From the NCBI GenBank assembly GCA_015075005.1, contig JABTVC010000002.1, positions 1,160,259 through 1,224,258 of the forward strand: a DNA stretch of 64,000 bases, given 5' to 3'. The stretch is from Planctomycetia bacterium. GTDB lineage: Bacteria > Planctomycetota > Brocadiia > Brocadiales > Brocadiaceae. The position numbers and the translations under genes are program-made. Below, piece by piece: positions 48,788 to 60,500 of this stretch. Each line of letters begins with the position of its first letter. The stretch's first letter is position 1. The notes beneath the pieces are model-generated. The model was not told the origin of the DNA. It did not search any database and worked only from the letters and a program-made list of their open reading frames with translations.

Positions 48788-48966
48788 TCAGGCAGGTCTT
48801 CTGGCTTCCGGATCATCCTACTGGTCACTCCTTCCCAGAAAGCCGCTTAAGCAGTTTCAACCGTTTAGGCGACTTTTCCAGTGGTATTGCGACTTTCGTT
48901 CCCGGTTACAGCGGCGGGTCCGCTCCCATCTCATTTTGATAATAAGATATGGATTCCCTTTTTTAA
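48788..48966 (-). promoter_or_regulatory. Cobalamin riboswitch 3, before cbiM
   Basis: Minus strand: AGGGAATCCATATCTTATTA, GGAGCGGACCCGCCGCTGTA, ACCGGGAACGAAAGTCGCAA, TACCACTGGAAAAGTCGCC and GGAAGCCAGAAGACCTGCCT. It resembles riboswitch 2 closely, including the downstream TAAAGAAGGTGAAGGG compared with TAAAGGAGGTGAAGCG there. It controls cbiM-N-Q-O and possibly cobD and cobQ. Confidence 0.94.
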
Positions 48967-49046
48967 CGCCCACATTATTTGTGGGAGAAATACCTGAAAT
49001 CGTTTTTATTAATTATTAAAGAGCAAACTTTTACGTAACGACCGCA

Positions 49047-49076
49047 ATTGTACTTTAAATAATAATTGTTTGTCAA
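49047..49076 (-). promoter_or_regulatory. Sigma70-type promoter for the cbi leader
   Basis: On the minus strand TTGACA (49076-49071), 18-nt spacer, TACAAT (49052-49047). Transcription would start near 49040, about 75 nt before the riboswitch 3 aptamer. By eye only. Confidence 0.55.
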
Positions 49077-49223
49077 CTAAATGTTTATTGTTATATAAAG
49101 TGTTATGAACAATTCTTCATTTTTATTTTGATTCTCTTTAACAAGAAATATAAAATACTACATTATATTATATGAGATTTGAATTTTGGGGCAATTTTCC
49201 TGATAAGAAAAGGAGTGATACAA

Positions 49224-50389
49224 ATGGCACGACGAAGGAACATGCATACGGTTCTCATGCTGACGATAATTTCCATAACTATTCTGGGGTCGGGTTGTGC
49301 CATGTTCAAGAAAAGACCTCTCTTGACGCCGAGAGAATCAGGAGATACCCTGGTAGAAATCACAGACCCAAAACAGCTTCCTGATTTTAAAGACGATTAC
49401 AGCAGAGATGCCCTGTTAACTTCGATAGACAATAGCCTTGCCTATTATAAAAGGGTCAAGGCCAACCCCTACGGTTTTCGCATGACTGGGTTTTCACATG
49501 AAAATTTGGAAAATACCTTAAGATTCTTTCGTGAGGTTTCCTCCGGTGCAGTGGCACCCAGGAACTTAATGAATTTGTTATTGCAAACTTCAGGGTCTTT
49601 CAGGCTATTGGAAAAGAATATGAAGGCCAGGTGCATTTTACCGGTTACGGAACGCCCATCTACGACGGAAGTCTTACACCGACAGGGGAGTTTCGTTACC
49701 CCCTGTATAAAATGCCATCCGACTTTAAAAAGCCGTATCACACGCGGCGCGAAATTGAGGAGCGCAACCTCTTGAAAGGGAATGAAATTGCCTATCTCAG
49801 GTCTAAGCTCGACGCCTATCTCATCCACGTCCAGGGGTCAGGGCAAATCAGGCTCTCATCAGGAGAAAAGGTTTATGTGGGATATGCAGCAGATTCGGGT
49901 CATACATACAGTAGTATTGGACGTATGTTAGTCTTGGACGGAAAGATTCCGGAGGAGGAATTGACCCTTTCCACACTCATCACTTATTTTGAACAGCACC
50001 CTGGTGAATTAGATTCCTACCTCAGAAAGAACGACCGTTATATCTTTTTCAAAAGGGTCAATTACGCTACTCCGTACGGATCTATTGGGGTGCCTGTGAC
50101 CCCCATGAGAAGTATAGCTACCGACAAAAAGGTCTTCCCTGCCGGCGGGCTGGCCTTCGCAGTTATAGAAACAAAGAAGCCAAAGAAAACCGGATGGTTT
50201 AAAAAATCCGGTTGGTTCCAGGGAAAAGGCACGGTTGAAAAATCCTTCTTTGTTTTAGATCAGGATACAGGTAGCGCAATTCAATCTCCCGCCAGAGGTG
50301 ACGTGTATTTTGGAATCGGAGATCAGGCTATGCACGATGCGGGGGATTTGAATACCTTTGGCCAACTTTATTATCTTTTAAAGCGGTAA
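49224..50389 (+). CDS. mltA: MltA-type membrane-bound lytic transglycosylase, one frame break
   Basis: ATG 49224 has AAAAGGAG about 8 nt upstream and encodes a lipoprotein signal with lipobox LGSGC (Cys 25). The N-terminal part reads PDFKDDYSRDALLTSIDNSL and FRMTGFSHENLENTLRFF. One base is lost near 49550, after which LNEFVIANFRVFQAIGKEYE and GQVHFTGYGTPIYDGS continue. The MltA domain has HTRREIEE and YLIHVQGSGQIRL, and the C-terminal 3D domain has GSAIQSPARGDVYFGIGD with the double Asp. It cleaves peptidoglycan to anhydromuropeptides, the substrates of AmpG (8.8 kb). Confidence 0.88.
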
Positions 50390-50414
50390 TATCTTAATTC
50401 TTATGAGTTTCCTT

Positions 50415-50451
50415 TTGTTGGGACATCGCCATTTTGGCGACATCCCAACAA
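50415..50451. repeat. Hairpin after mltA
   Basis: TTGTTGGGA..TCGCCA, TTT loop, TGGCGA..TCCCAACAA, interrupted by one 2-base internal mismatch. No T run follows, so terminator function for mltA is possible but not standard. Confidence 0.5.
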
Positions 50452-51067
50452 GAAGGGGGGATAGGAGGAGAGGTAACTCGGCTTATATGTCATTGGCTTA
50501 ACAGTACTTGTTACCGACTTACCGATTATTTAATGAGCATAAGTGATGCCAATTCAACAAATATATATCGCGTTATGCGTAAAATATTTTTTTGCTGTGT
50601 TCAGGTTTGAGTATTTAAGCATGCCTTGCAAAGTTTTATTTTTGTACCCGTATTCTATATTCATCGATAGCAGAATCACAACAATATAGCACTCCTCCTG
50701 TTGCCTTTGCGATAGGAAAATCATTGAGTAAAGTAAAAAACTTACCAAAAAAGAAGTTTTTATACAGTAGTCATTCACGAGTTAAAGTTTACGAAAGAGC
50801 ATGAAAATGTTTGATTTTTAGACATTGAATCCTATTTCGTGTCGATACAATACACGTATCGTTTGTTTAAATATTAAACAATTGCGTACAAAAACCAGAC
50901 AGCAATGTTTAATAAATAAACAAAATACCCCGAACAAATCGCAATGGCAAATTTCTTGTTGTGTTTACTATGGTTTTTCAATTTACCGCTTTGAGGTATC
51001 TTTAGCAACAACAAAAGTATGATTTTCCTTCATTCATGAGGAGGTCGGGGCGTATTGTAATATACCT
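50452..51067. other. Stretch without a supported gene
   Basis: About 615 AT-rich nucleotides between mltA and the convergent permease gene. Short frames on both strands (for example minus 50554-50778, rich in Ile, Ser and Tyr) lack ribosome sites and recognisable sequence. No RNA gene or second hairpin was recognised. Confidence 0.5.
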
Positions 51068-52579
51068 CTACAGAGAACTCTTATCCAACTCGGCCAGCGA
51101 TGCGCTTTGTTTCACCACGAGGGCGTGTTTCTTCGCGAGCTTGCTGTGACGCCGGCCATAAGCAGCATAGATGATGGAACCCAGCGCCAGCCATACAATG
51201 AGTCTGAGCCAGGTGGAAAATTCGAGGCGTATCATCATATATCCACAGAAAAGAATGCCCAGGATCGGTATTACTGGTACAAAGGGACACTTAAAGGCAC
51301 GGGGATGATGGGGGTCTTTAACGCGCAGGATGATGACTGCTGCGCTGACGAGACAAAAGGCGAGCAGGGTTCCTATGTTAACTAACTTCGCGATTTCTTC
51401 TATAGGGAAGCAACTGGCGGTAAGGGCAACACAGGCACCAACGATGATGGTAGATATATAGGGTGTCCCAAAACGGGGATGGACGGCTGCAAAGAGACGT
51501 TCTGACAGGAGACCGTCACGGGCCATTGCCCACAGTATCCTGGACTGGCTCAGGAGTAAGACCAGGAGTACACTGGTAAGTCCCGCTACGGCGCCGACCG
51601 AGATGAAAAAAGATACTTTTGTCAATCCGCATCGGGTAAAGGCGTCTGCCAGGGGAGCATCGATATTGATGTCCTTATAATAAACCATACCGGTGAGGAC
51701 AGCAGTAACGGCAATATATAAAATGGTACACAGCACCAATGATACTATGATACCTATAGGGAGGTCCCTTTTCGGATTTTTCGCCTCCTGCGCAGTAGTC
51801 GAAACTGCATCGAAACCAATATAGGCAAAGAAAACATAGGCAGCACCGGTACCTATGCCACCGATACCGTAAGGTGCAAAGGTTTCGAAACTATTTCCCC
51901 AGTTGTCTCTCTTTACATAAAACCACCCAACAAAAATCACCAGGAGTATTACAATAAGTTTTACCCCTACGATAATACTATTGAAACGTGCGCTTTCTTT
52001 TATGCCGACGACCAGTAAGGCCGTGATGACAAGGATGATAAGAGCAGCGGGTAGATTGAATACAACAGGAATTCCATAAATATAAGGCACGCTTTGAGCA
52101 AACAGGTCGTTTGCCTGGTGGGACAACGTCCAATAGTCATTGGTAAGCCAGGGAGGAATGTGCAGGCCGAAAAGTTCGATTAATTTTACAAAATAATGTG
52201 ACCACCCCACGGCCACAAGGCTTGAGGCGAAGGAATATTCAAGGATAAGGTCCCATCCAACGATCCAGGCAAAAACCTCCCCAAGCGCCGCATATGAGTA
52301 AGTATAAGCACTACCAGCCAGCGGGGCCATGGATGCAAATTCGGCATAGCAGAGGGCTACAAAGATGCAGGCAAGGCCTGAGAGGACAAATGAAAGTATT
52401 AAGCTGGGGCCGGCGAACTCTTTGGCTGCCAGACCGGTCAAAACGAATATGCCAGCGCCTATGACGGCACCAACTCCTAATGCCGTTAACGAGAACGGAC
52501 CTAATACCCGTTTGAAGTGGTGATGATTAGATTCTTCAACGAGATCACGTAATGACTTTTTTGCAAATAGTCTTTTCAT
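51068..52579 (-). CDS. APC-family amino acid permease, 503 aa
   Basis: Twelve hydrophobic segments after a basic N-terminus (MKRLFAKKSLRDLVEES). Signature GPFSLTALGVGAVIGAGIFV in helix 1 is the substrate-binding break of APC transporters, followed by LAGSAYTYSYAALGEVFAWI. Relatives are the CAT/YfnA branch that carries cationic or other amino acids with protons or by exchange. The end is short and polar (KQSASLAELDKSSL). Substrate cannot be read from sequence alone. Weak ribosome site. Confidence 0.87.
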   Translation of the reverse strand: MKRLFAKKSLRDLVEESNHHHFKRVLGPFSLTALGVGAVIGAGIFVLTGLAAKEFAGPSLILSFVLSGLACIFVALCYAEFASMAPLAGSAYTYSYAALGEVFAWIVGWDLILEYSFASSLVAVGWSHYFVKLIELFGLHIPPWLTNDYWTLSHQANDLFAQSVPYIYGIPVVFNLPAALIILVITALLVVGIKESARFNSIIVGVKLIVILLVIFVGWFYVKRDNWGNSFETFAPYGIGGIGTGAAYVFFAYIGFDAVSTTAQEAKNPKRDLPIGIIVSLVLCTILYIAVTAVLTGMVYYKDINIDAPLADAFTRCGLTKVSFFISVGAVAGLTSVLLVLLLSQSRILWAMARDGLLSERLFAAVHPRFGTPYISTIIVGACVALTASCFPIEEIAKLVNIGTLLAFCLVSAAVIILRVKDPHHPRAFKCPFVPVIPILGILFCGYMMIRLEFSTWLRLIVWLALGSIIYAAYGRRHSKLAKKHALVVKQSASLAELDKSSL

Positions 52580-52736
52580 CGCTTCGGAAAATAACCTTTA
52601 ACCACAGAGGACTCAGAGGAAAACTTTCAAAATTTGTTTGTCATTTGTTGTCTGTTATTTTGGTACTTATTCATCAATCGTTTGTTAATAAGCCAGAGCA
52701 AGAACAATCAAGTCTGTCCATGTCACACCGGACAAA

Positions 52737-53966
52737 TTAAACCTTTCCTATGATATGTCCGAGCTTTTCCTTCTTTGTCCTCAGATAATTCCTGTTTTCC
52801 TCCTTTGGTTCTATAACGATGGGTAATCGTTCGACAATCTCCAGTCCATACCCTGTAAGTGCAGCAAATTTCTTCGGGTTGTTGGTAAGCAGTCGCATCT
52901 TGGTTACTCCCAGGTCTCTCAGGATTTGTGCACCGATACCATAATCGCGTTTGTCAGCAGGGAAACCAAGTTTTTCGTTGGCTTCAACGGTGTCGAGTCC
53001 ATTTTCCTGTAATAGATAGGCATGCAGTTTGTTCTCCAGACCAATCCCCCGGCCTTCCTGACGCATATAAAGCAGTATGCCTTTCCCCGTCTCTTGTATT
53101 ATCTTAAGGGCATTGTGCAGTTGTTCTCCGCAGTCACAACGTAACGAACCAAAAATATCGCCGGTCAGACATTCGTCGTGAACCCTTACCAGCACAGGCT
53201 CAGCTTGCAACGGGGATGGTTCATTTCCACTTTCATTACCGATGCCCAGACAAAGGGCTAAGTGGAGATATTCATCGACAAATGAACGGTACAGGTGAAG
53301 GGTAAAATTTCCGTACATCGTAGGAAGCTTTACCGTAACACGTTTTTCAATCAACCTTTCCTGTTCATGTCGGTATTTAATAATATCAGCAATGGTGCAT
53401 ATTTTAAGATGATGTTTTTCGGCAAACTTTTTGAGTTCGGGCAGTTTGGCCATATTTCCATCTTCCGTCATAATCTCACAAATAACTGCTGCAGGCTTAA
53501 GACCTGAGATACGGGTAAGGTCTACCGCGCCTTCGGTGTGTCCTGTTCTGACCAGCACTCCACCTCTTTGTGCTTTGAGGGGAAATACATGGCCGGGTCT
53601 GACAAGATCGTCCGCTGTCGTCTTATCGTAAATAGTGGTTAATATCGTTGCTGCCCGGTCCTTAGAAGAGACGCCTGTTGTAATACCACTTTTGGCATCA
53701 ATTGAGACGGTAAAGGGCGTCTGAAAGTTTGACGTATTGTTGGACACCATGGGAGAAAGCTCAAGTTTTTCTGCCAGTTCTGCATTAATTGCAAGGCAGA
53801 TGATTCCCCGTGCGTGAGTAAGAATAAAATTAATAGCCTCTGGTGTGATCTTTTCCGCGGCAATGGTAATATCCCCCTCATTTTCACGGTTTGCATCATC
53901 TACCAAAATGATCATTTTGCCTTGTCTAAGATCTTCAACCGCCTCTTGTATTGTGTTAAATTGCAT
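52737..53966 (-). CDS. ribBA: Bifunctional DHBP synthase / GTP cyclohydrolase II
   Basis: Two domains in 409 residues. RibB: MIILVDDANRENEGDITIAA and ARGIICLAI, with the DRENEGD-type acidic motif, then RPGHVFPLKAQRGGVLVRTG. RibA: VRVHDECLTGDIFGSLRCDC with the zinc Cys, LLYMRQEGRGIGLENKLHAY and RDYGIGAQILRDLGV. Intact, unlike ribD at 4.8 kb. AGAGG lies about 5 nt before ATG 53966. No FMN riboswitch was recognised in the 190 nt upstream. Confidence 0.94.
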   Translation of the reverse strand: MQFNTIQEAVEDLRQGKMIILVDDANRENEGDITIAAEKITPEAINFILTHARGIICLAINAELAEKLELSPMVSNNTSNFQTPFTVSIDAKSGITTGVSSKDRAATILTTIYDKTTADDLVRPGHVFPLKAQRGGVLVRTGHTEGAVDLTRISGLKPAAVICEIMTEDGNMAKLPELKKFAEKHHLKICTIADIIKYRHEQERLIEKRVTVKLPTMYGNFTLHLYRSFVDEYLHLALCLGIGNESGNEPSPLQAEPVLVRVHDECLTGDIFGSLRCDCGEQLHNALKIIQETGKGILLYMRQEGRGIGLENKLHAYLLQENGLDTVEANEKLGFPADKRDYGIGAQILRDLGVTKMRLLTNNPKKFAALTGYGLEIVERLPIVIEPKEENRNYLRTKKEKLGHIIGKV

Positions 53967-54159
53967 GAAAACCTCTCATATTACAGATTTCAATGAGTTA
54001 ATGTCGCTTCCAGCTATGGGCAGTCAGCCTTCCCCAAAGTAGAGAACACTATTTTTTTAGTGCAGATTGCCTGCCAAATTTTATATCAATAGTATTACAA
54101 AAGGTAGATAATGTAAAGCCTTTTTGTGTAAATACGATACAGAGGGAATAGGGTGTCCA

Positions 54160-54707
54160 TCATAATCGTTTTACACCTTTATACGTATACAAGAGTCCGG
54201 AAATAAATGTTAAAATAACAGCCATCCGCCAGATGGTTATGAGCACTGGTAAAGGGATATGGTTTCCCATGAGCACGGACATGATGGCAATAATTTGAAG
54301 AGCCGTTGCAGACTTACCCAGCATTGTTGGTTGGTAATCCATCCGCCCTGTAATGAGAAGCAATACAATAGTGCCAAACACGAGGAAAAGGTCTCTGCCG
54401 ACAATAACCGTTGGTACCCAAATGGGAAATCTCGGCTCAGGCCATATGCGATCAGAGGAAAGGATGATGCAGGAAACGATCATGACAAGTTTGTCTGCAA
54501 CAGGGTCCAGGTACCTTCCTAAATTTGTTACTTCCTTTCTTTTCCTGGCAAAATAGCCATCCAATATATCGCTAAGACCAATAAGCATCATGATAAGAAG
54601 ACATGCATATCGGTAGTGATTGTTATACTGGACGCGTGTCAGGCAAAGCACGAGGAGGGAATAAAAAATATCCTGATGAGGCTTATTTTATTTGAGAGGG
54701 TTAACAT
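54160..54707 (-). CDS. pgsA: CDP-diacylglycerol-glycerol-3-phosphate 3-phosphatidyltransferase, one frame break
   Basis: From ATG 54707 the frame is MLTLSNKISLIRIFFIP and then a break near 54660 (one C missing in CCCTCCTCG) leads to LLVLCLTRVQYNNHYRYACL. The CDP-alcohol phosphatidyltransferase motif is complete: SDILDGYFARKRKEV..GRYLDPVADK, matching DGxxAR..GxxxDxxxD. Four or five helices follow. About 180 residues. It makes phosphatidylglycerol phosphate at the inner membrane. Confidence 0.88.
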
Positions 54708-54774
54708 GGGAAAACTTTATTGATGATGGTTTGTAGTACTGCCACTATGATACATTGCAAATTTCGTTATTCCT

Positions 54775-55761
54775 TCAGTTTCGTTTCGCGGAGGTGTTTT
54801 CCGCTTGTTCTTGTTTTTTGCGCTTCTTGTGCCAGTCTACAAACAAACCGATGCCTCGCTCAATGGACACTTTGGGTTTATACTGTAAAAGGCGTTCTGC
54901 CTTTCTGATATCGGCATAGGTTCTATGCACATCGCCTGGTTGTTCCGGGATCATGGCAATATGCGCTTTTTTCCCTAATTCCTGTTCAATGATTTCGATA
55001 AGTCTCTTCAGCTGAATCGGGGTTGAATTACCCAAATTGATAATCTCGAAATTAAATTGCCTGTTTAAGGCAGAAACCACACCATCGATGATATCAGAAA
55101 AAAAAGTATAATCTCTCTGTGTTGTACCATCGCCATACATGGAAATCTGCTGATCGGAATCAATGAGTTCTGTAAATTTACGAATGGCAAGATCGGGTCG
55201 TTGCCGCGGTCCGTATACCGTGAAAAATCGCAGACAGACAATAGGTATCTTATAGAGGTGGTGGTAGTTGTAACAGTAAAGTTCCCCCGCCCGTTTCGTT
55301 GCTGCGTAAGGAGATATTGGCTCGTTTACGGGATCTTCTTCTGAAAAAGGGATATTCGTGTTGTTTCCGTAAACCGAAGAAGACGAACCGAAGATAAATT
55401 GCCTGACCTTATATATCCTGGAAAGTTCGAGCAGATTTAATGTGCCCCTGCAGTTGACCTCTTCATAGAGCAGGGGGCGTTCAATAGATGGTCGTACGCC
55501 CGCATACGCCGCCAGATGAATGACCTTTTCAATGCCGTGTTTCTCAAATATCTCCTGACATGAAGCGGTGTTGCATATATCGGTTTCGTAGCATGTTAAA
55601 GACGGGTTACGAATAGCGGCAGAGATGTTTTCTCTTTTATAGGCGGGTGGATAGAAATCATTAAAATTATCAAGGACAACTATTTGTTTGCCCTGAGACA
55701 GTAATCTTTCTACCAGGTGTGAACCGATAAAACCAGCGCCACCCGTAACGAGGATTGTCAT
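54775..55761 (-). CDS. NAD-dependent sugar-nucleotide epimerase (UDP-glucuronate 4-epimerase type)
   Basis: 328 residues. NAD loop VTGGAGFIGSHLVERLLSQG, VIHLAAYAGVRPSIE, catalytic SSSSVYG and SPYAATKRAGELYC (YxxxK). VRPSIE and the following YEEVNCRGTLNLLEL are closer to UDP-glucuronate or UDP-galacturonate 4-epimerases than to GalE. C-terminal IQLKRLIEIIEQELG and YADIRKAERLLQYKP are usual. AAAGGA precedes ATG 55761. Probable role in envelope polysaccharide precursors. Confidence 0.87.
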   Translation of the reverse strand: MTILVTGGAGFIGSHLVERLLSQGKQIVVLDNFNDFYPPAYKRENISAAIRNPSLTCYETDICNTASCQEIFEKHGIEKVIHLAAYAGVRPSIERPLLYEEVNCRGTLNLLELSRIYKVRQFIFGSSSSVYGNNTNIPFSEEDPVNEPISPYAATKRAGELYCYNYHHLYKIPIVCLRFFTVYGPRQRPDLAIRKFTELIDSDQQISMYGDGTTQRDYTFFSDIIDGVVSALNRQFNFEIINLGNSTPIQLKRLIEIIEQELGKKAHIAMIPEQPGDVHRTYADIRKAERLLQYKPKVSIERGIGLFVDWHKKRKKQEQAENTSAKRN

Positions 55762-55873
55762 TAACTCATTGTCCTTTCAAGCAGTTACATGAATTATATT
55801 CTACGATTTAATATAGCAGAGGAGCCGTTTTAGTCAAGCGAAAAACAAGTTTGGCCAGAAAAACAACTTTGGC

Positions 55874-55902
55874 TTGACACATGCTTTTTTTGTTTGTACG
55901 AT
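55874..55902 (+). promoter_or_regulatory. Sigma70-type promoter for carAB
   Basis: TTGACA (55874-55879), a 17-nt spacer and TACGAT (55897-55902). It lies 88 nt before the carA ATG. No pyrimidine attenuator was recognised in the leader. Confidence 0.6.
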
Positions 55903-55989
55903 TTATCGTCTTAAAATTAATCACTACGGCACTATGGTTCGGAGGAATTCTCAGCCTCCCGATCTTTAGGTAAAATTTCTGAAACGTTT

Positions 55990-57111
55990 ATGGATAAAAA
56001 ACGGGCGATACTTGTTCTGAAAGATGGAACAGGTTTTAGAGGATACTCTCTGGGTGTAGCAGGCGAGACGATGGGTGAGGTCGTTTTTAACACCAGCATG
56101 ATGGGGTATCAGGAAATCCTTACCGATCCGTCGTATAAAGGTCAAATGGTAGTCATGACCTATCCCCTGATTGGCAATTATGGAATTAATGAAAAAGATT
56201 ATGAATCCCGCGGCCTCTTTTTAGAGGGTTTTATAGTAAAAGAATGCAGCCCCTTTCCCAGTAATTGGCGTTCACAGATAAGCTTGGATGAGTTTCTGAA
56301 AAATAAAAATATTGTGGGCATCCAGGGAATCGATACGCGGGAATTGACACGGCGATTACGGGATTACGGTGCTCAGCAGGGTATTATTTCCACCGAAGAT
56401 TTTGACGTCCGGAGTCTTACCAAAAAGATACAATTGTCACCAGGATTAGCCGGGATAGATCTTGTAAAGTCAGTAACGTGTAATGACGTGTATGAGTGGA
56501 AGGATTCTGGCCAGAATACAGCGATATCGAAAAAATACAGGGTCATTGTATATGATTGTGGGGTAAAATATAACATTCTCCGGAAACTGAGCAGTGCTGG
56601 CTGCTCGGTAACGATAGTTCCGGCACAAACTCAATATCAAACTGTTTTGGATATGAAACCGGACGGAATTGTGCTTTCCAATGGCCCGGGGGACCCGGTC
56701 GCTGTTTCCTATATGGCTGAAAATATAAGAGGTTTGTTGGGGAAAAAACCCGTATTTGGGATTTGCCTTGGCCATCAATTGATGGCGCTTGCATTGGGGC
56801 TAAAGACATACAAGCTAAAGTTTGGACATCATGGGGGAAATCAGCCCGTGATGGATTTATCTACCAGAAAGGTTGAAATTACTGCACAGAATCACAGCTT
56901 TGCGGTAACTGCACCAGAGGAAGGAACTCTGCAAAAAAGTCCCTATGGTAACGTGGAGATTACCCATATAAATCTCAATGATAAGTCTGTGGAGGGATTG
57001 AAGTGTCAGTCAATACAGGCCTTTTCGGTTCAATATCATCCTGAATCATCGCCAGGCCCGCACGATGCGAGTTATTTGTTTGATCAATTTGCAGAGATGA
57101 TGAAAACCTGA
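55990..57111 (+). CDS. carA: Carbamoyl-phosphate synthase small chain
   Basis: 373 residues; ATG 55990. N-terminal CPSase domain ([34 protein letters not shown]) and the class I amidotransferase domain with Cys in [14 protein letters not shown], and His/Glu in [12 protein letters not shown]. It supplies ammonia from glutamine to CarB. It is 26 nt upstream of carB. Intact. Confidence 0.95.
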   Translation: MDKKRAILVLKDGTGFRGYSLGVAGETMGEVVFNTSMMGYQEILTDPSYKGQMVVMTYPLIGNYGINEKDYESRGLFLEGFIVKECSPFPSNWRSQISLDEFLKNKNIVGIQGIDTRELTRRLRDYGAQQGIISTEDFDVRSLTKKIQLSPGLAGIDLVKSVTCNDVYEWKDSGQNTAISKKYRVIVYDCGVKYNILRKLSSAGCSVTIVPAQTQYQTVLDMKPDGIVLSNGPGDPVAVSYMAENIRGLLGKKPVFGICLGHQLMALALGLKTYKLKFGHHGGNQPVMDLSTRKVEITAQNHSFAVTAPEEGTLQKSPYGNVEITHINLNDKSVEGLKCQSIQAFSVQYHPESSPGPHDASYLFDQFAEMMKT

Positions 57112-57137
57112 TTAACTCAATTAACCCAAGGACACCA

Positions 57138-60100
57138 ATGCCCAAAAGAACAGACATACAAAAAATCCTGATTATCGGCTCCGGCCCGATTGTTATTGGC
57201 CAGGCGTGTGAATTTGATTATTCGGGTACTCAGGCCTGCAAGGCGCTCCGGGAAGAGGGGTATGAGGTTGTTTTGGTGAACAGCAATCCAGCCACGATTA
57301 TGACAGACCCGGAAGTCGCCGATAAGACCTATATAGAACCAATAACAACGGAAATGGTAGCAAAAATTATTGCAAAGGAACGTCCTCAGGCATTACTTCC
57401 AACTCTGGGGGGGCAGACAGGTCTAAATACTGCAGTTAACCTTGCAGAAAAGGGAATATTGAATGAATTCAACGTAGAGTTAATTGGCGCTAAATTAGAA
57501 GCCATCAAAAAGGCTGAGGATCGATCGTTATTCAAATCTGCCATGAAACGCATTGGTGTCTTAGTTCCTGAAAGTGCATATGTCCGTTCGTATGAGGATG
57601 CAATGGCGATTATTGATAAAATTGGTTTTCCTGCCATTATACGTCCTTCGTTTACCTTGGCGGGTACTGGAGGTAATGCGGCATATAATATTGAAGAGTA
57701 TAAGGAATATATCAGGGTAGCCCTCGAAGCCAGCCCCGTACACGAAGTGCTTGTAGAGCGGTCCGTGTTGGGTTGGAAGGAATATGAGCTGGAGGTAATG
57801 CGTGACTTAAAAGATAATGTCGTAATTATTTGCTCGATTGAAAATTTTGATCCTATGGGTGTGCACACAGGTGATAGCATAACAGTGGCTCCTGCCCAAA
57901 CCCTTACCGATGTCGAATACCAGATTATGCGGGATGCGGCAATTAAGATTATCAGGGAGATCGGTGTTGAGACAGGGGGGTCCAATATCCAGTTCTCCGT
58001 TAATCCGGAAAACGGGGAGATGTTGGCTATTGAAATGAACCCGAGGGTTTCCAGGAGTTCCGCCCTTGCCTCAAAGGCTACGGGCTTTCCTATTGCCAAG
58101 ATTGCTGCAAAGCTTGCGGTTGGTTACACCCTTGATGAAATCCCTAATGATATTACCCGTTATACCTCCGCCTGTTTCGAACCCACTATTGATTATTGTG
58201 TCGTAAAGGTGCCCCGATTTAATTTTGAAAAATTTCCCGATACGGATCAGACACTTACGATCCATATGAAATCTGTGGGAGAGGTTATGGCCATTGGACG
58301 CACTTTCAAAGAGGCCATCGGGAAAGCCATTCGTTCTTTAGAGTTGGGACGTTACGGATTTGAGTCATTATGGCCTTCGGGAAGTGACAAATGGTCTACC
58401 GAACAACGGTATGAGTTTTTAAGAACGAAGTTAATCGTTCCAAACCCCGACAGGCTCTGGCACATTGCTGATGCGATACGGTTTGGCATGGGGCTGGACG
58501 AGATATTTAAGTGGACGCATGTAGACAGATGGTTCCTTTATAATATCAAACAGATAGTGGATATGGAAGCCGAGATACGGCAGAAGTGTACTGAAGGTGT
58601 TCACGTCTCACAAAGCCCGGACGTATTTCCACTGTCTAAGGAAATGGTTGCTGCGGCCAAACAATGTGGCTATTCAGATAAATTTCTTGCCGGTTTGTGT
58701 AATGTTGACGAGAAGGCAGTGCGGATGTACCGGCAAAAAGAAGCGATCAATCCGGTGTTTAAGCACGTGGATACCTGTGCCGCGGAATTCAAGGCATTTA
58801 CACCATATTTGTATTCCACCTACGAAGGATGTTGTGAGGCAGAACCGACCCGGGAAAAAAAGGTGATTATCCTTGGTAGCGGACCCAACCGTATCGGGCA
58901 GGGTATTGAGTTCGATTACTGTTGCGTTCATGGTGTCTTTGCCTTGAAAGAACTGGGTTATGAAACCATCATGGTTAATTGCAATCCGGAGACGGTGAGT
59001 ACGGATTACGATACTGCCGATCGGCTCTATTTTGAACCACTCACCCTGGAAGATGTCCTCGAGATACTGAATAAGGAGAAACCCGAAGGTGTTATTGTGC
59101 AATTTGGTGGACAAACACCATTAAAATTAGCCATACCTTTAGAAAAACAGGGGGTAAAAATACTGGGAACTTCCCCTGAAAACATCGATGTTGCAGAGGA
59201 CCGCGAACGATTTGCCGCCCTGATCAATCAATTAAAATTAAGGCAGCCCGAAAACGGCTGTGCCCGTTCTGCTGCGGAAGCAAAGGTTATTGCCAATAAA
59301 ATAGGTTACCCTGTACTCCTGCGCCCCTCTTATGTTCTTGGAGGCAGGGCCATGCGCATTGTTTACGATGAAATGGGCGTGGAGGATTATATCACTCATG
59401 CCGTACAGGTTTCGCCCGAACATCCAGTCTTAATCGACCGATTCCTGGAAGACGCCATAGAAGTTGATGTGGACGCAATTTGTGACGGTAAAGAGGTATT
59501 TATTGGCGGTATTATGGAACATATAGAGGAGGCTGGTATCCATTCCGGAGACAGCGCCTGTTCGCTCCCGCCATATTCCATCGGGAATGACATCGTTAAC
59601 GAACTAAAAAAACAGACGCAGATCATGGCGCTTGCACTGAATGTGGTAGGACTGATCAATATACAATATGCGATAAAAGATAAAATCGTGTATGTGCTGG
59701 AGGTCAATCCCCGTGCATCGCGTACAGTTCCTTTTGTCAGCAAGGCGATTGGTATTCCTCTTGCCAAGATTGCGACGAAGGTGATTATGGGGAAAAAGCT
59801 CAGCGAATTAAACGTCTCCATGAGTATGAAATTAAAACACATTGCTGTAAAAGAGGCTGTATTCCCGTTTATCAAATTTAAAGGTGTTGACACGATACTA
59901 GGGCCAGAGATGAAATCGACCGGTGAGGTCATGGGGATAGACGAAGACTTTGGTCGTGCCTATGCCAAATCCCAAATGGCTGCGGACTGCAGCCTCCCGT
60001 TAACGGGTACCGTCTTTATAAGCGTGAGAGACAGGGATAAAAGGCCCATTGTCCCCATTGCAAAAAAACTTTCACACATGGGTTTTAAGCTTGTTGCTAC

Positions 60101-60401
60101 AAACGGTACATCTCAGGTGCTTGCTGAACATAACATTCCCGTTACACCCGTTTTAAAAGTTATCGAAGGACGGCCCAATATCCTTGACCACATCAAGAGT
60201 AACGAAATCCAGCTCGTTATTAACACCACAGGAGGTAAGGCTGCCCAGGAGGCCTCTTATTCCATCCGACGCACGGCACTTGTCTATCATATCCCTTATT
60301 TTACAACACTCGCTGGTGCTGTGGCTGCCACGAAGGGCATTGAGGCGCTCAGGAATGGTAATCTCGATGTTAAACCCATCCAGGAATATTACCACACGTA
60401 A
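57138..60401 (+). CDS. carB: Carbamoyl-phosphate synthase large chain
   Basis: 1,087 residues, unbroken. Two homologous ATP-grasp halves: the first starting [20 protein letters not shown], the second [20 protein letters not shown], each with metal-binding loops ([20 protein letters not shown] and [20 protein letters not shown]). The C-terminal MGS-like domain ([40 protein letters not shown]) is the allosteric site. It makes carbamoyl phosphate for pyrimidines and arginine. Its unbroken length shows the local sequence quality is good, in contrast to 5-15 kb. Confidence 0.96.
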   Translation: MPKRTDIQKILIIGSGPIVIGQACEFDYSGTQACKALREEGYEVVLVNSNPATIMTDPEVADKTYIEPITTEMVAKIIAKERPQALLPTLGGQTGLNTAVNLAEKGILNEFNVELIGAKLEAIKKAEDRSLFKSAMKRIGVLVPESAYVRSYEDAMAIIDKIGFPAIIRPSFTLAGTGGNAAYNIEEYKEYIRVALEASPVHEVLVERSVLGWKEYELEVMRDLKDNVVIICSIENFDPMGVHTGDSITVAPAQTLTDVEYQIMRDAAIKIIREIGVETGGSNIQFSVNPENGEMLAIEMNPRVSRSSALASKATGFPIAKIAAKLAVGYTLDEIPNDITRYTSACFEPTIDYCVVKVPRFNFEKFPDTDQTLTIHMKSVGEVMAIGRTFKEAIGKAIRSLELGRYGFESLWPSGSDKWSTEQRYEFLRTKLIVPNPDRLWHIADAIRFGMGLDEIFKWTHVDRWFLYNIKQIVDMEAEIRQKCTEGVHVSQSPDVFPLSKEMVAAAKQCGYSDKFLAGLCNVDEKAVRMYRQKEAINPVFKHVDTCAAEFKAFTPYLYSTYEGCCEAEPTREKKVIILGSGPNRIGQGIEFDYCCVHGVFALKELGYETIMVNCNPETVSTDYDTADRLYFEPLTLEDVLEILNKEKPEGVIVQFGGQTPLKLAIPLEKQGVKILGTSPENIDVAEDRERFAALINQLKLRQPENGCARSAAEAKVIANKIGYPVLLRPSYVLGGRAMRIVYDEMGVEDYITHAVQVSPEHPVLIDRFLEDAIEVDVDAICDGKEVFIGGIMEHIEEAGIHSGDSACSLPPYSIGNDIVNELKKQTQIMALALNVVGLINIQYAIKDKIVYVLEVNPRASRTVPFVSKAIGIPLAKIATKVIMGKKLSELNVSMSMKLKHIAVKEAVFPFIKFKGVDTILGPEMKSTGEVMGIDEDFGRAYAKSQMAADCSLPLTGTVFISVRDRDKRPIVPIAKKLSHMGFKLVATNGTSQVLAEHNIPVTPVLKVIEGRPNILDHIKSNEIQLVINTTGGKAAQEASYSIRRTALVYHIPYFTTLAGAVAATKGIEALRNGNLDVKPIQEYYHT

Positions 60402-60500
60402 ATACATTTGACTTGATACTCTTTCCCTTGCATTTTTATTGGTGTTCAGTACAATAACACTTTTCAAGTTTCAGTGGTTTTGCTTTTTTCAAAGGTAAAC

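Noticed and set aside
50554..50778. Minus-strand 74-codon frame in the gap after mltA
   Set aside because: AT-rich, no ribosome site, composition typical of noncoding DNA.
53967..54159. Possible FMN riboswitch before ribBA
   Set aside because: The conserved RFN-box segments (such as AGGGTTCAGTCCCCACC type) are not present.
57386..58099. Minus-strand 237-codon frame inside carB
   Set aside because: Complete overlap with carB, which has all domains; shadow of its codon bias.
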